Notes under the pieces: model-generated
What the model was told of the DNA's origin: nothing
What the model saw: only the letters and a program-made list of their open reading frames with translations
The model's database searches: none
Source of the DNA: Rhodobiaceae bacterium
GTDB taxonomy: Bacteria > Pseudomonadota > Alphaproteobacteria > Rhizobiales > Tepidamorphaceae
Assembly: GCA_020637895.1 (NCBI GenBank)
Contig: JACKJP010000003.1
Location: 443,333 to 507,332, forward strand
Direction: 5' to 3'
DNA: 64,000 nt
Shown here: positions 37,021-46,178 of the stretch, piece after piece
Numbering within the stretch: the stretch's first letter is position 1
Layout: the number at the start of each line of letters is the position of its first letter
Translations under genes and position numbers: made by a program

Positions 37021-38430
37021 ATGCCGACATTTCCGGTTTATCAGCGCCGTCAGGGACTTGGCGGGGGCGCGACGGCGTCTTACGGGTCGGCGGCGCCGTT
37101 TCAGGCCAGGGGCCGGGCGTTGCAGGGGCTGGGCGGGGCGATCGAAGGGCTCGGCAATGCGCTGGACCAGCGGGCGCGTCGGATTGCCGAGACGACCGAG
37201 GACGCCTGGTTTTCCAGGGCGCGAGCGGAAACCGGGCTTCAGCTTGCCCAGCAGCGCGCTGAAGGCGCGGACCCTGCGGCGCTGATCCAGACACTGGACG
37301 CTGCACAGGCGCAGCGGGCAGGCGAAGCACCCAGCGAACGTGCCGCCGGTCTCTTCGGTCAATGGACACATCATGCGACATCGGCGCTTGCAGGGGATGC
37401 GGCGTGGTTCAAGGCGGGCAACGCGCTGGACCAACGTGGAGCGGACTTCCAGCGCGCACGTGATGCCAATCTGGAAGCGGCTAAATTTGGCGACGAGGGT
37501 GCCTGGGCGCGGTCTCGGGACGATCTGGCAGGATTCAGCCAATGGGCAACGCCGGAAGAGGTGGAAGGACAGAAAGCTGAGAGCGAACGGCTGTTCCGCA
37601 TCGCCAGAGCCGAGCACGCTGTCGCCAGTGACCCTCAGGGTTTCCTCGATGCGATCGCGGGCGGCAATGACGAGCGCTTAAACGGGCTTGGCGATGACGA
37701 ACGGCGGGGTCTGACCGAACAGGCGGCGGCGCGGCTTGATGCAAAGCGGCGTGAGACCAGCGCGCAACGGGTTGCGGACATCGCGCGTCAGAGCCGGGAC
37801 ATGCTGTCGCGGATCGCATCGGGGGATCCGGCGATCACTGCCCATGCGATCAGCAATCTCGGATTGCCCGAGCAGAACACGCAAAAGCTGCAGCAGGCGT
37901 TTGAGGCCAAACAGGCGCAGAACGCGCAGGTCGATGATGTCTTCAGGCGCCTGAACGAAGGCAGCACGTTCAATCCGAAGGACACCAACGAGCGCCTTGC
38001 CGTCTCCAAAGCCTATGAGGCGGCGGCCAGGGGCGGCGATCTCTTCGGCGAGGACGCCTCGGACCGCGACACCGCGCTCTATCTTGCCGGCACTACCGGC
38101 ATCGTGCCCGACGCCGTGCTCTCCACGCTGCGCGGTGCCTTCGCCTCCGACGATCCCGCCCGCATCGCCGCCGCGACCCGGCTTGCCGCCGACCTCAATG
38201 AGGCCAGCCCCGACGCCCTTGCCGACGCGGGCGCCAGCGCCATCGGCGACATCGGCACCGAGTATACCCGCCTGACCACCGAAATGGGCCTTTCGCCCGA
38301 GCAGGCGGCGGGGCGGCTGATGTCGTGGCTTCGCGACGCGGCCAAAGGGGCCGGCAGTGTTGCCGATCTCTTCCTGCCGACGACCGCAAACGCGGCGGTA
38401 CCAAGGGCGGACGGAGCATCCGAAGTACCC
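37021..38430. repeat. Long direct repeat shared with 57117-58526
   Basis: The first ~1.4 kb of the two large virion-type genes are close copies in direct orientation, about 20.1 kb apart, with long identical stretches (for example GAAGCACCCAGCGAACGTGC at both). Divergence starts at the end of the conserved domain near FLPTxANAA. The repeats could mediate recombination or gene conversion. Confidence 0.85.
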
Positions 38431-39837
38431 CGAGGCAGCGCTGAGGCGAGCACCCTTGGCGGATCGCCCGCGACAGGACAGTTCAGTCCGAATGCCGGTG
38501 AAGCCGCGCCGGAAAGTGCAAAACCTGAAGCCGAAATTCAACTGGCACGGATGATGCGGGCACCCGCCGGGGCAAGACGAACTACGGCCAGGCGTTCATC
38601 GCCCACGACGCTGAGGCAGGAGGCTGAGCTGGAAGCGCTCAGGGCGCAACGTGATAAGAAAGTGGCGCTCGTGCGGGAACACAGACCCAATTGGAAACCG
38701 CCCGCAGGTCTCTACGAGGGGCCTGAAGGTCTAATTAGTCAATTGCGCGACGAGATAGACAGCGCGGACCGGGCTCTTGCGGATATTTCCCGTCGCTCCG
38801 GCACGGCGATCGATCCGCAATTACAGGAAAGCCTGCACACCAACGATCCGGTCGACCGCATCTACAGCGGAGAATCCGAAGACCCTGACGGGCTGAAGGA
38901 CAGGATCCTTTCAGCGCCGTCCCCCGAAGATGAAAATCACTGGACCGAGGATGCAACGGAAGAACTAGACGATGGCGGCAAGCGGACCCGGTTTCTCGGA
39001 CCGCAAGGCGCCGTCGTCGAGGAAACGCTGCGCCAAGATCCGGCAAGCGGGCAGGAGGTCACAAGCCGAAGCATAACGTTGCCAGACGGTGGGACGCTTT
39101 CCGTTGAAACCACCGGCGATACCCAACGCATCATCGGGGCTGACAGACGGCCCATTGCTGTAACTCGACTGGGAGACGGCATTGAATTCCTGGAGGTCGG
39201 CGAGCCGCTAACAATCGAAGAGGGAGAGGCGGTTGTTGGCCGGTGCCTTGCGCTTCACAACCTCGATCGAGAGCTTCTGCAAGCTTCCGGCGAAACGGAT
39301 AAGTACGCGACTCTTCTTCTCAATGTCGGAGTATTTGAGGGAAGGGAATATAAAGATGTGACAGCTATAGGCGTTCGCACTAAAACTATGTCTGAGCTCA
39401 GGCCAATATGTTCGAAAATCGGCCGCGTGCAGAACAAACTGAATGAAGTGACTGCTCAAGTGGATGGCGCCGGCGCGAGTAGATCGCCGCAGGAACGCGG
39501 CAGAGTTATTCACAAAATGATGGAATACTGGGTCAACGATGATCTTCAGGATCCATCGTTGAAGGCGGAAATCAGCGTGCTCGACGGTAGAGAGACGACC
39601 GGGAAGGGGTCGGTAAAGCCGGACCTTGAGGAATTGTCGAATGCCGACGATGCGCTCGAGTCAGCCCTTGATATATTCGAGCTTTCGGCCGATGGCGTGG
39701 TATGCGTCTATGACTACAAGACAGGCAAAACCGGACTCTCAAAGGAGCGGATGTTGAAGCTTGCGGCGGCCGCAGCCAGGCATTTCTCCGGGCAGGTGAA
39801 AGCAATCCTGGTGATCGAGATGAGGCCCTATCTTTGA
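37021..39837 (+). CDS. Virion-type protein with C-terminal RecB-like nuclease tip (candidate polymorphic toxin, locus A)
   Basis: A 938-residue protein. Residues 1 to about 460 are helical, glutamine- and alanine-rich and nearly identical to the N-terminal part of the 57117 protein; by length, composition and phage context this is probably a T7-like internal (ejected) virion protein. A linker follows (STLGGSPATGQFSPNAG), then a charged pre-toxin region. The last ~110 residues carry a PD-(D/E)XK pattern of the RecB type: H831 in RVIHKMME, E850, D868 in GSVKPD and D898-Y-K900 in YDYKTG. GGGAGCG precedes the ATG at 37021. An immunity-like gene follows. The toxin role is inferred from the two-locus tip exchange. 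Confidence 0.75.
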   Translation: MPTFPVYQRRQGLGGGATASYGSAAPFQARGRALQGLGGAIEGLGNALDQRARRIAETTEDAWFSRARAETGLQLAQQRAEGADPAALIQTLDAAQAQRAGEAPSERAAGLFGQWTHHATSALAGDAAWFKAGNALDQRGADFQRARDANLEAAKFGDEGAWARSRDDLAGFSQWATPEEVEGQKAESERLFRIARAEHAVASDPQGFLDAIAGGNDERLNGLGDDERRGLTEQAAARLDAKRRETSAQRVADIARQSRDMLSRIASGDPAITAHAISNLGLPEQNTQKLQQAFEAKQAQNAQVDDVFRRLNEGSTFNPKDTNERLAVSKAYEAAARGGDLFGEDASDRDTALYLAGTTGIVPDAVLSTLRGAFASDDPARIAAATRLAADLNEASPDALADAGASAIGDIGTEYTRLTTEMGLSPEQAAGRLMSWLRDAAKGAGSVADLFLPTTANAAVPRADGASEVPRGSAEASTLGGSPATGQFSPNAGEAAPESAKPEAEIQLARMMRAPAGARRTTARRSSPTTLRQEAELEALRAQRDKKVALVREHRPNWKPPAGLYEGPEGLISQLRDEIDSADRALADISRRSGTAIDPQLQESLHTNDPVDRIYSGESEDPDGLKDRILSAPSPEDENHWTEDATEELDDGGKRTRFLGPQGAVVEETLRQDPASGQEVTSRSITLPDGGTLSVETTGDTQRIIGADRRPIAVTRLGDGIEFLEVGEPLTIEEGEAVVGRCLALHNLDRELLQASGETDKYATLLLNVGVFEGREYKDVTAIGVRTKTMSELRPICSKIGRVQNKLNEVTAQVDGAGASRSPQERGRVIHKMMEYWVNDDLQDPSLKAEISVLDGRETTGKGSVKPDLEELSNADDALESALDIFELSADGVVCVYDYKTGKTGLSKERMLKLAAAAARHFSGQVKAILVIEMRPYL
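38238..38545. repeat. Linker repeat shared with 40637-40944
   Basis: About 300 bases encoding IGTEYxRLTT through SPNAGxAAPES are repeated at the start of the orphan tip module at 40637, in the same frame and orientation. This is the expected homology block for swapping C-terminal tips. Confidence 0.85.
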
Positions 39838-39934
39838 TCCAGGGATTCAAATCCTTGTTCGGGAATGGCGCGAGCGTCTTAACAGATTGCCTGCCTTCAT
39901 GGCCGCGGCATGAATTCGGATGGAGATAAAGCCG

Positions 39935-40636
39935 ATGTGGGAAGGTACATCTTTAGCAAGTGATAGACGGATAAAGCCGATCTTGAAGCCTCTGGTAGAA
40001 TCGGATGCCAGTTTGTATTATTTCAAAAGCCATCTTATTATTACGCCGGTGCGGCACATTCTAATAAATATTAAGTTTGGGAGCGGGTATCAGCGCATTA
40101 AGTGCTTTCTGTCTTTCGAGCCTCTCTGTCATTATCACCCTAACAGGGTTCAGTATTGTCATTATTTTTACAAATTACCTTTAGGGTGGATTACCGACCA
40201 CCCAGGAGACCAAGATCGATATTTGGCGAAATTGCAGCACGATGCGATCCCCGAAATGAAGAAAATCGTGACGCTGGATCAGTGTGTGGAATTATGGGAC
40301 AGACTACACCCTATGGATTCAACCATGCAACTGCGAGCCATTGGGCATGCTATGCAAGGGGATTTCGGCGAGGCAAGCCGTAATCTGGTTCCCGCTTACA
40401 ACAACGTCTTCAATGAATGGCATTCTGGAGTTGGCCAGAAACTGGCGGATGAAGGCGAGAACTTTTCTAAGGCCGACAGGCGCGTACTCTTGGCGCTGAT
40501 GCACCGTCGCGAGGCGGAAAATGCCAGACAACTGAAGCTGGAAGAGAAATATTGGGAGCCATCCCTGTTCCCTGCAGAGATTACCTATCCGGAGCTTCGG
40601 GTTCTCAGACCTGACGGCACGGTGATGGACGACTAG
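39935..40636 (+). CDS. Candidate immunity protein for the locus A nuclease tip
   Basis: A 233-residue soluble protein (MWEGTSLASDRRIKP) with a beta-rich first half full of aromatic residues (LSFEPLCHYHPNRVQYCHYF) and a helical second half. I recognise no family. Base composition is clearly more AT-rich than the neighbours (39990-40180), a usual sign of a recently acquired gene. The ATG at 39935 has GGAG 10 bases upstream; ATG at 39920 is possible. It lies directly after a nuclease-tipped gene and directly before an orphan tip module, which is the position of an immunity gene. Function by position only. Confidence 0.55.
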   Translation: MWEGTSLASDRRIKPILKPLVESDASLYYFKSHLIITPVRHILINIKFGSGYQRIKCFLSFEPLCHYHPNRVQYCHYFYKLPLGWITDHPGDQDRYLAKLQHDAIPEMKKIVTLDQCVELWDRLHPMDSTMQLRAIGHAMQGDFGEASRNLVPAYNNVFNEWHSGVGQKLADEGENFSKADRRVLLALMHRREAENARQLKLEEKYWEPSLFPAEITYPELRVLRPDGTVMDD

Positions 40637-41481
40637 CCGGCGCCGACATCGGCACCGAATATGCCCGCCTGACCACCAAGATGGGCCTTTCGCCCGCGCA
40701 GGCGGCGGGGCGGCTGGTGTCATGGCTTCGCGACGCGGCCAAAGCGGCCGCCAGTGTTGCCGACGTTTTTCTGCCGACACCTGCAAACGCCGCGGTGCCG
40801 GAGGCGGCCGGAGAATCCAGAGTTCCCCAAGGCAGCGCTGACGCGAGCACCCTTGGCGGATCGCCCGCGACAGGACAGTTCAGTCCGAATGCCGGCGATG
40901 CCGCGCCGGAAAGTGCAGAAACTGATGCGGAACGCTGGTTGGCTCAAGCACGACCGCCGCGTACGACACGTGCAGAGCTGATGGCTCGGTATCCTGCCGC
41001 CACACTGCGTGAGATTACGCAACTCGAAGCTGAGATGAGTTCCGGCCTTGCGGCAACTTCTCGGGTGCAAAGGTACAATCCTGATTGGCAATCTCCGCGC
41101 AGCCTCTATTCGACACCTAACGGTGAAATTCGGCACTGGCGTGCGGTAAGGCAGCAGGCGGAACAAGATCTTCGCGATATTGAGAGCAGTGGGCCCACAC
41201 CCGAACTTGTCTATCCCAACGGTCAAATTATCGGATACGTAAATCGCAGCGCAACCCCTGACATCCGCACCGTCTCACCTGCAGAATACCAACAACTCAG
41301 GCAAAATCTGCTTAACGGGGCGCGGCCGATTCAAAATCAACGGTATGGTGGTAGCATGTTTCAACGACCCGACGGATTTGTTTTCGGGCTGCGCCAAAGC
41401 AAAAAACATGGCGAGACAATAGACATCTGGCGGCGAGAATATCCCGGATTTGAACAAGCGTTAATGGTGCATCAGCAATGA
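40637..41481 (+). pseudogene. Orphan C-terminal toxin module, locus A
   Basis: An open frame without a proper start. It opens immediately after the previous stop with ~100 codons that copy the linker of the 37021 gene (GADIGTEYARLTTKMG to SPNAGDAAPES), then a different tip of ~180 residues ending in GSMFQRPDGFVFGLRQSKKH and GETIDIWRREYPGFEQAL. A RPDG-x-GxRxS-x-GxTID pattern recurs at the ends of secreted toxins, which suggests a toxin tip, family not certain. The only ATG (40681) lies inside the linker and has no ribosome site. It overlaps the next gene by ATGA. Confidence 0.7.
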
Positions 41482-41885
41482 TCAACAAACGAAAAGACGT
41501 GCATGGGTTAGCGCCAGCTGATTGGATTGAAAGTCTTTCGAACGAAGTCATTCGCGACGATGATGTTGGAATGCGTGAATTCACCGGTCACGCCGAGCGT
41601 CGCGATTTCGCCTTCGACGACGTCGAGCAGGAAGAAATTCTTCGGTCGTGCATCCGGTCCACAATCGCAAAGGGCGGTATTCCATTTGAGTTAAGGTTCG
41701 ACGGACCACGCATTACGTATGTCGCCCGTCACGATTTAGGTTCAACTCCGCAGGAAATCGAGGACGCCGTCATCGTCTGGTGGAGCGAAGATCGCAGCCG
41801 GAGCTATGAGGAGGATGACATACGCTTTTGTACACCCGACATGATTGGAAGCGTTTTCAATCACGACACCAATAGTTGGGAGTAA
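41478..41885 (+). CDS. Candidate immunity protein for the orphan tip
   Basis: A 135-residue acidic protein (MINKRKDVHGLAPADW) with many aspartates and glutamates (DDDVGMREF, DDVEQEEIL, WSEDRSRSYEEDD) and no membrane segment. The ATG overlaps the stop of the orphan tip, so the two were expressed as a unit. Small acidic partners encoded directly after a toxin tip are typical immunity proteins. No known family recognised. Confidence 0.55.
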   Translation: MINKRKDVHGLAPADWIESLSNEVIRDDDVGMREFTGHAERRDFAFDDVEQEEILRSCIRSTIAKGGIPFELRFDGPRITYVARHDLGSTPQEIEDAVIVWWSEDRSRSYEEDDIRFCTPDMIGSVFNHDTNSWE

Positions 41886-41888
41886 GGA

Positions 41889-42042
41889 TCTGCCTGCCAT
41901 TGAGATGGAGTTCATCGCGACGGGCGACGCGGGCAAAGAGGAGTTCGAGCAGCTTGCTGGCGTCGAACTTGGCAAACCGCTCATTATCGAGTTGATCGAC
42001 GAGGAGAAAGCTGCCGAGGCCGCCGCCAAGGGCGGGGCGTGA
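41889..42042 (+). pseudogene. 3' relic of an EndoU-cluster immunity gene
   Basis: About 50 codons (MEFIATGDAGKEEFEQLAG, ELGKPLIIELIDEEKAAEAA) match the C-terminus of the 60300 and 61918 proteins of locus B, including the end AAAKGxA. The upstream part of the gene is missing. It shows that locus A once held, or received by recombination, an immunity gene of the locus B family. Confidence 0.8.
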
Positions 42043-42337
42043 CGGCGTACGCAATGCTGCCGATTCAGCTCAATCACGGAATCCCGTCAGCGCGTTGCGC
42101 GGCTTCGCTCGCATTTCGATTCAAGGGGAATTGCATCATTTCAACACCGGACAAGCCAGCGCGCGCTATCGCGCCCGGCCCCGGCGGCTGCCGCGCGTCT
42201 CAATAAACGCGACGGATAGCAAACAAGCCAGACGCCCGGCTTTTCCATGACAAGGGCGAGAGCAGCCCGCGCACCAAAGCGCGGACAACTGATCGACGAA
42301 CCCAAAACATCAACCGCGAATGAAGGAGGTGGACGAG
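42043..42337. other. Spacer upstream of capsid gene
   Basis: Nearly 300 bases without a gene. It is GC-rich, with a CGCGCCCGGCCCCGGCGGCTG dyad near 42170 like those that precede other phage genes here, and ends in the GAAGGAGGTGG ribosome site of the capsid gene. Confidence 0.5.
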
Positions 42338-43243
42338 ATGTCTACCGAAATCACGACGGCGTTTGTCGAACAGTACAAGGCAAATGTCGCGATGCTCGCC
42401 CAGCAGAAGGCCTCGCGCCTTCGCCGCGCGGTCATGGAGGAATCCGTGACCGGCACAAGGGCGTTCTTCGAACAGATCGGGCCGACCGAAATGATCGCCC
42501 GGACGACGCGCCACGGCGATTCCCCGCTGGTCAGCACCCCGCATGACCGGCGCGCCGTGACGCTGACCGACTATCACTGGGGCGACATGGTGGACGACCA
42601 GGACAAGGCGCGCCTGCTGATCGACCCGACCAGCCCCTATGCCCAGAACGCGGCAATGGCGGCGAACCGGAAGATCGACGAAGTCATCATCCAGGCCGCC
42701 GACGCGACCGCCTATACCGGCGTCGACGGCACCGTGGCGACGAGCTTCGACGCCGCGATGATCGTCGATGTGCAGACGCGTGACGTCGGCGTTTCTGCGG
42801 CCGACCTTGGCATGAACGTCGCCAAGATCATCGAGGCCGGGCGGCTGCTGGCGGCAAACGAGGTGGACGAGGACGAGGAGAAATTCATCGTCTGGAACGC
42901 GCGGCAGCGCGCGTCGCTGCTCAATTCAACCAAGGCGACCTCGGCCGACTATGCCGCGGTGAAGGCGCTGGTGACCGGGCAGATGAACGAATTCCTCGGC
43001 TTCACCTTCATCCGGTCCGAACGGATCGGGACGGACGCCAATGGCGACGACAAGGTGCTGTTCTTCGCGCGCTCAGGCATTCGCCTCGGCATCGGCATGT
43101 CGCCGAAGACGCGGATCGCCGAACGGCCGGACAAGGAATTCAACACCTATGTCTATACGGCCATGTCCATCGGGGCGACCCGGATGGAGGAAGCCAAGGT
43201 CGGCTATATCGAATGCGACCCGACGGCCGGGCCGGGCGCTTAA
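42338..43243 (+). CDS. Phage major capsid protein
   Basis: A 301-residue protein (MSTEITTAFVEQYKANVAML) typical of capsid proteins of alphaproteobacterial podoviruses. It shows the motifs SPLVSTPHDRRAVTLTDYHW, DDQDKARLLIDPTSPYAQNA and a C-terminal GIRLGIGMSPKTRIAERPDK segment. The frame is intact. GGAGGTGGACGAG precedes the ATG. It lies downstream of the locus A toxin-immunity set, not directly after its scaffold as in related phages. Confidence 0.82.
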   Translation: MSTEITTAFVEQYKANVAMLAQQKASRLRRAVMEESVTGTRAFFEQIGPTEMIARTTRHGDSPLVSTPHDRRAVTLTDYHWGDMVDDQDKARLLIDPTSPYAQNAAMAANRKIDEVIIQAADATAYTGVDGTVATSFDAAMIVDVQTRDVGVSAADLGMNVAKIIEAGRLLAANEVDEDEEKFIVWNARQRASLLNSTKATSADYAAVKALVTGQMNEFLGFTFIRSERIGTDANGDDKVLFFARSGIRLGIGMSPKTRIAERPDKEFNTYVYTAMSIGATRMEEAKVGYIECDPTAGPGA

Positions 43244-43259
43244 AGGAAGGAGCTGAACA

Positions 43260-43757
43260 ATGGCAGTGACAACCCAGAAAACGACCGAATACGGCAACGC
43301 CACGGCGGCGCCGGCGGTGAACAACAGCCCGGCTGAAATGGGCGGGCGGCTGCGCATCGCCTATGGCGTGCACGACCAGTCGGGCGCGGGCGATGCGACC
43401 TCTTCGGTCGCGCTGTTCCGCCTGCCGGCGGGGCGCGTGCGCGTGCTGCTCGGGCTTTCCTTCTTCTACGTGAACTGGACGACGGCCAGCGCGACGCTGG
43501 ACCTCGGCTGGGACGCCTATACGAAGCTGGACGGCTCGACTGAGGCGGCCGACCCCGACGGGCTGATCGACGGGCTCGATGTCGATACGGCGGGGAAATA
43601 TTCCGGCGAGGACCTCGTCAGCGCGCTGACGCAGAGCGCCGGAGGCACGCAGCTCTTCGAGAGCAAGGACGGCATCGTCATCCGCGCGACCTCGCAGGAC
43701 GTGGCGCTGGCCGACGGGTCGGACATCGCCGGCTATCTCGTCTACGTCGTCGACTGA
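43260..43757 (+). CDS. Phage virion-associated protein downstream of capsid
   Basis: A 165-residue beta-rich protein (MAVTTQKTTEYGN) that follows the capsid gene by 16 bases with ribosome site AAGGAAGGAG. Proteins in this position are often decoration or minor head proteins; this one contains VRVLLGLSFFYVNWTTASA and TSQDVALADGSDIAGYLVYV. Role inferred from position only. Confidence 0.65.
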   Translation: MAVTTQKTTEYGNATAAPAVNNSPAEMGGRLRIAYGVHDQSGAGDATSSVALFRLPAGRVRVLLGLSFFYVNWTTASATLDLGWDAYTKLDGSTEAADPDGLIDGLDVDTAGKYSGEDLVSALTQSAGGTQLFESKDGIVIRATSQDVALADGSDIAGYLVYVVD

Positions 43758-43935
43758 CGCTGAAAAAGGCGAGGGCGGGGCTTAGTGCCTCGCCCTTTGC
43801 CAGCAATGCGGGCGCTGGACAGGGTGGGTGACAGGATTAGCGCTTCAAGAACGGTTTGCTGAACTCTCATATGTCAAACCGCGCGCCAACGGACAGCTTG
43901 GCCCGCAGTTGAATTCGCACTTACGGGGAAATTTG

Positions 43936-44523
43936 ATGACTGGAAGCACTAGGGCGGCCCTGGCGCTTTGCATGAGCGGGTCAGAATCCGACCTGTACAC
44001 TCGTTTTCTCTGCAAATCGCAGAACTATTTCGAATTCGGCATGGGCGGTAGCACGGTGCTTGCTGCCGGACTCGTCAAGGACAGGATCTGGTCAGTCGAC
44101 AGCGATATTGCCTGGTTAGAAAAGACACGCGAAGCGATCGGCCAATCGCTGGCAAGGGTGAATCTGATTCATGTCGATATTGGTCCCACGGGTGCGTGGG
44201 GGCGCCCTGTCGGTAAAGGGCACGAAGACAAGTTCGCCGCCTATTCGAAAGCCATCAGACAGCGCGACATGCGCGAAGTAGATTTCTGCCTAGTTGACGG
44301 GAGATTTCGCGTTGCCTGCTTTTTGACAGCGCTCGCCTGGCTGGACAAAGGCGCTGTCCTGGCCGTGCACGACTACCGAGCGCGACCTCAGTATCATGTT
44401 GTGGAGAAGTTTGCCCGACCGATCGCGGAGGCGGGCAATATTTGTATGTTCGTGCGCCGCGCCAGCACGAGCCGCATGGCAATCAACAGGATGGCGGAAC
44501 GCTACCGGAAGGATCCGAATTAG
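43936..44523 (+). CDS. SAM-dependent methyltransferase-like protein
   Basis: A 195-residue protein with a Rossmann-like methyltransferase core: YFEFGMGGSTVLAAGL (glycine-rich motif I), IWSVDSD (acidic end of strand 2) and DFCLVDGRFRVACFLTAL. No substrate domain is evident. Start chosen at ATG 43936 (GGGGAAATTTG upstream), though a GTG at 43828 would extend it. Proteins of this type often act on surface sugars or lipids. It lies between the phage capsid set and host transporters, on the plus strand. Confidence 0.7.
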   Translation: MTGSTRAALALCMSGSESDLYTRFLCKSQNYFEFGMGGSTVLAAGLVKDRIWSVDSDIAWLEKTREAIGQSLARVNLIHVDIGPTGAWGRPVGKGHEDKFAAYSKAIRQRDMREVDFCLVDGRFRVACFLTALAWLDKGAVLAVHDYRARPQYHVVEKFARPIAEAGNICMFVRRASTSRMAINRMAERYRKDPN

Positions 44524-44526
44524 CGG

Positions 44527-45486
44527 CTACATCGGGAAGGGTGGCGAAGCCTCGCGCGGGTCGGTTCGCGCCCTGCGGCGCGCCTCGCGCAGGATCAGAT
44601 AGATGCCGCTGGCGATAATGACGGCGGCGCCGACGAACACCCAGACATCCGGAATGTCGCCCCAGACGATCCAGCCAAGGATGCTGGCCCAGACCAGTGC
44701 GGTATAGTCAAACGGCGCAACCGTCGCGGCTTGCGCCATGCGGAACGCCTGGCTGATAAGCGTGATGCCCGAGGTGCCGAAGACGGCCATGGCGAGGAAC
44801 AGCGCCGGATCTTCCGGACGCATCGAAGGCCACGCGGTGAACAGCACAAACGACGTCAGCAGGGCCGGCATCAGCGCGACGTAGAGCATGAGCGTTCGGA
44901 TGTTGTCGCGCTTGTCGATCCAGCGCGTTGAGATCATCACCAGCGCATGCAGGATGGCGGCCAGAACGGCGAGAACTGAGGCGGCCTGAAAGGTCTCAGC
45001 GCCCGGCCGGACGACAATGAGCACGCCGACAAAGCCGCAGACGACCGCCGCCCAGCGCCGCCAGTCGACCGGGTCGTGCAGCAGAACAACCGAAAGGGCC
45101 GTGACGAAGAGGGGCGCGGCGAAAATAAGGGAAGTCGCCTCGGCCAGCGGGAGCGCGGACAGGCTGAGAAAAAAAGCATAGGCCGTGCCCATCGACAGGG
45201 CGCCGCGCAGGGCATGAATTTTCAGGCTCTTCGTCTTCATCGCCCGCCAGCCATCGAGTGCGAGGATCAGACCAGCGATCAGCGGCAGGGCGATGACGCT
45301 GCGCATGAACATCATCTGGAAGGGGTCGTAGCGGGCGACGAGCCATTTGGCCGCGGCATCGTTCATGACGAGCAGAAACACGCCCGCGCACATGACGAGG
45401 ATGGCGTAAAGCGGGCGCGCAGCCGCGTGTTCTTGCGGGGAACCGTTCAAGGAGTTGTCTCGCATCGGAGGAAGCGGTGGCCACAT
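44527..45486 (-). CDS. EamA/DMT-family transporter
   Basis: A 319-residue inner-membrane protein with ten hydrophobic segments in two EamA repeats (first VMCAGVFLLVMNDAAAKWLV, second starting near AVLAAILHALVMISTRW). Members export metabolites or drugs. The start may be M8 at 45465. It is divergent from the LysE-type gene, sharing a short promoter region. Confidence 0.85.
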   Translation of the reverse strand: MWPPLPPMRDNSLNGSPQEHAAARPLYAILVMCAGVFLLVMNDAAAKWLVARYDPFQMMFMRSVIALPLIAGLILALDGWRAMKTKSLKIHALRGALSMGTAYAFFLSLSALPLAEATSLIFAAPLFVTALSVVLLHDPVDWRRWAAVVCGFVGVLIVVRPGAETFQAASVLAVLAAILHALVMISTRWIDKRDNIRTLMLYVALMPALLTSFVLFTAWPSMRPEDPALFLAMAVFGTSGITLISQAFRMAQAATVAPFDYTALVWASILGWIVWGDIPDVWVFVGAAVIIASGIYLILREARRRARTDPREASPPFPM

Positions 45487-45560
45487 TGCCCGGATCGGAA
45501 GGGTTGGGCAATGGCGGGCTGCTGTTGCACGCGCATGCGCGGTGAACGATTGTGCAAGGC

Positions 45561-46178
45561 ATGAATCTGACTGCCGCGATCACAGGTTTTTCCGTCGGGC
45601 TTGGCCTGATCCTCGCCATTGGCGCGCAGAACGCGTTCGTGCTGCGGCAGGGGCTTCGCGGCGAGCATGTCTTCGCGGTGTGCCTCACATGTGCGCTTTC
45701 GGACGCGATTCTCATTGCGGCCGGCGTTTCCGGCTTCAGCAAGGTGGTCGACCTTGCGCCCTGGTTAGACCCGCTGATGCGTTACGGCGGCGCGATCTTC
45801 CTCATCATCTATGGTGCCTTGAGCCTGAAGAGCGCACTTACCGGTGAAGGTGCGCTGAATCCGGATGCTGGCACCACGCAGAGCCTGAAAGCAGCGGTCC
45901 TGGCATGCCTGGCGCTGACATGGCTGAACCCGCATGTCTATCTCGACACGCTGGTCCTGCTCGGCGCGGTATCGACGCAGTTTCCGGGGCAGGAAACTGC
46001 TTTTGCGGTCGGGGCTATCTGTGCCTCGTTTCTATTCTTCTTCCTGCTCGGCTATGGCGCCGGTCTCCTGCGGCCGATCTTTGCTAGCGCGCGGGCATGG
46101 CGGATGCTGGAAGGTTTCATAACCGCCGTCATGTGGACGGTCGCGTTCGGCCTGTTGACTGGCCAGGGGCCGAGCTAG
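45561..46178 (+). CDS. LysE/ArgO-family amino acid exporter
   Basis: A 205-residue inner-membrane protein with six hydrophobic segments. The signature GLGLILAIGAQNAFVLRQGL close to the N-terminus and LTWLNPHVYLDT in the middle are diagnostic of the LysE/ArgO branch that exports basic amino acids such as lysine, arginine or analogues. ATG at 45561 after GCAAGGC. Its stop overlaps the stop of the convergent EAL gene by 4 bases. Confidence 0.9.
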   Translation: MNLTAAITGFSVGLGLILAIGAQNAFVLRQGLRGEHVFAVCLTCALSDAILIAAGVSGFSKVVDLAPWLDPLMRYGGAIFLIIYGALSLKSALTGEGALNPDAGTTQSLKAAVLACLALTWLNPHVYLDTLVLLGAVSTQFPGQETAFAVGAICASFLFFFLLGYGAGLLRPIFASARAWRMLEGFITAVMWTVAFGLLTGQGPS

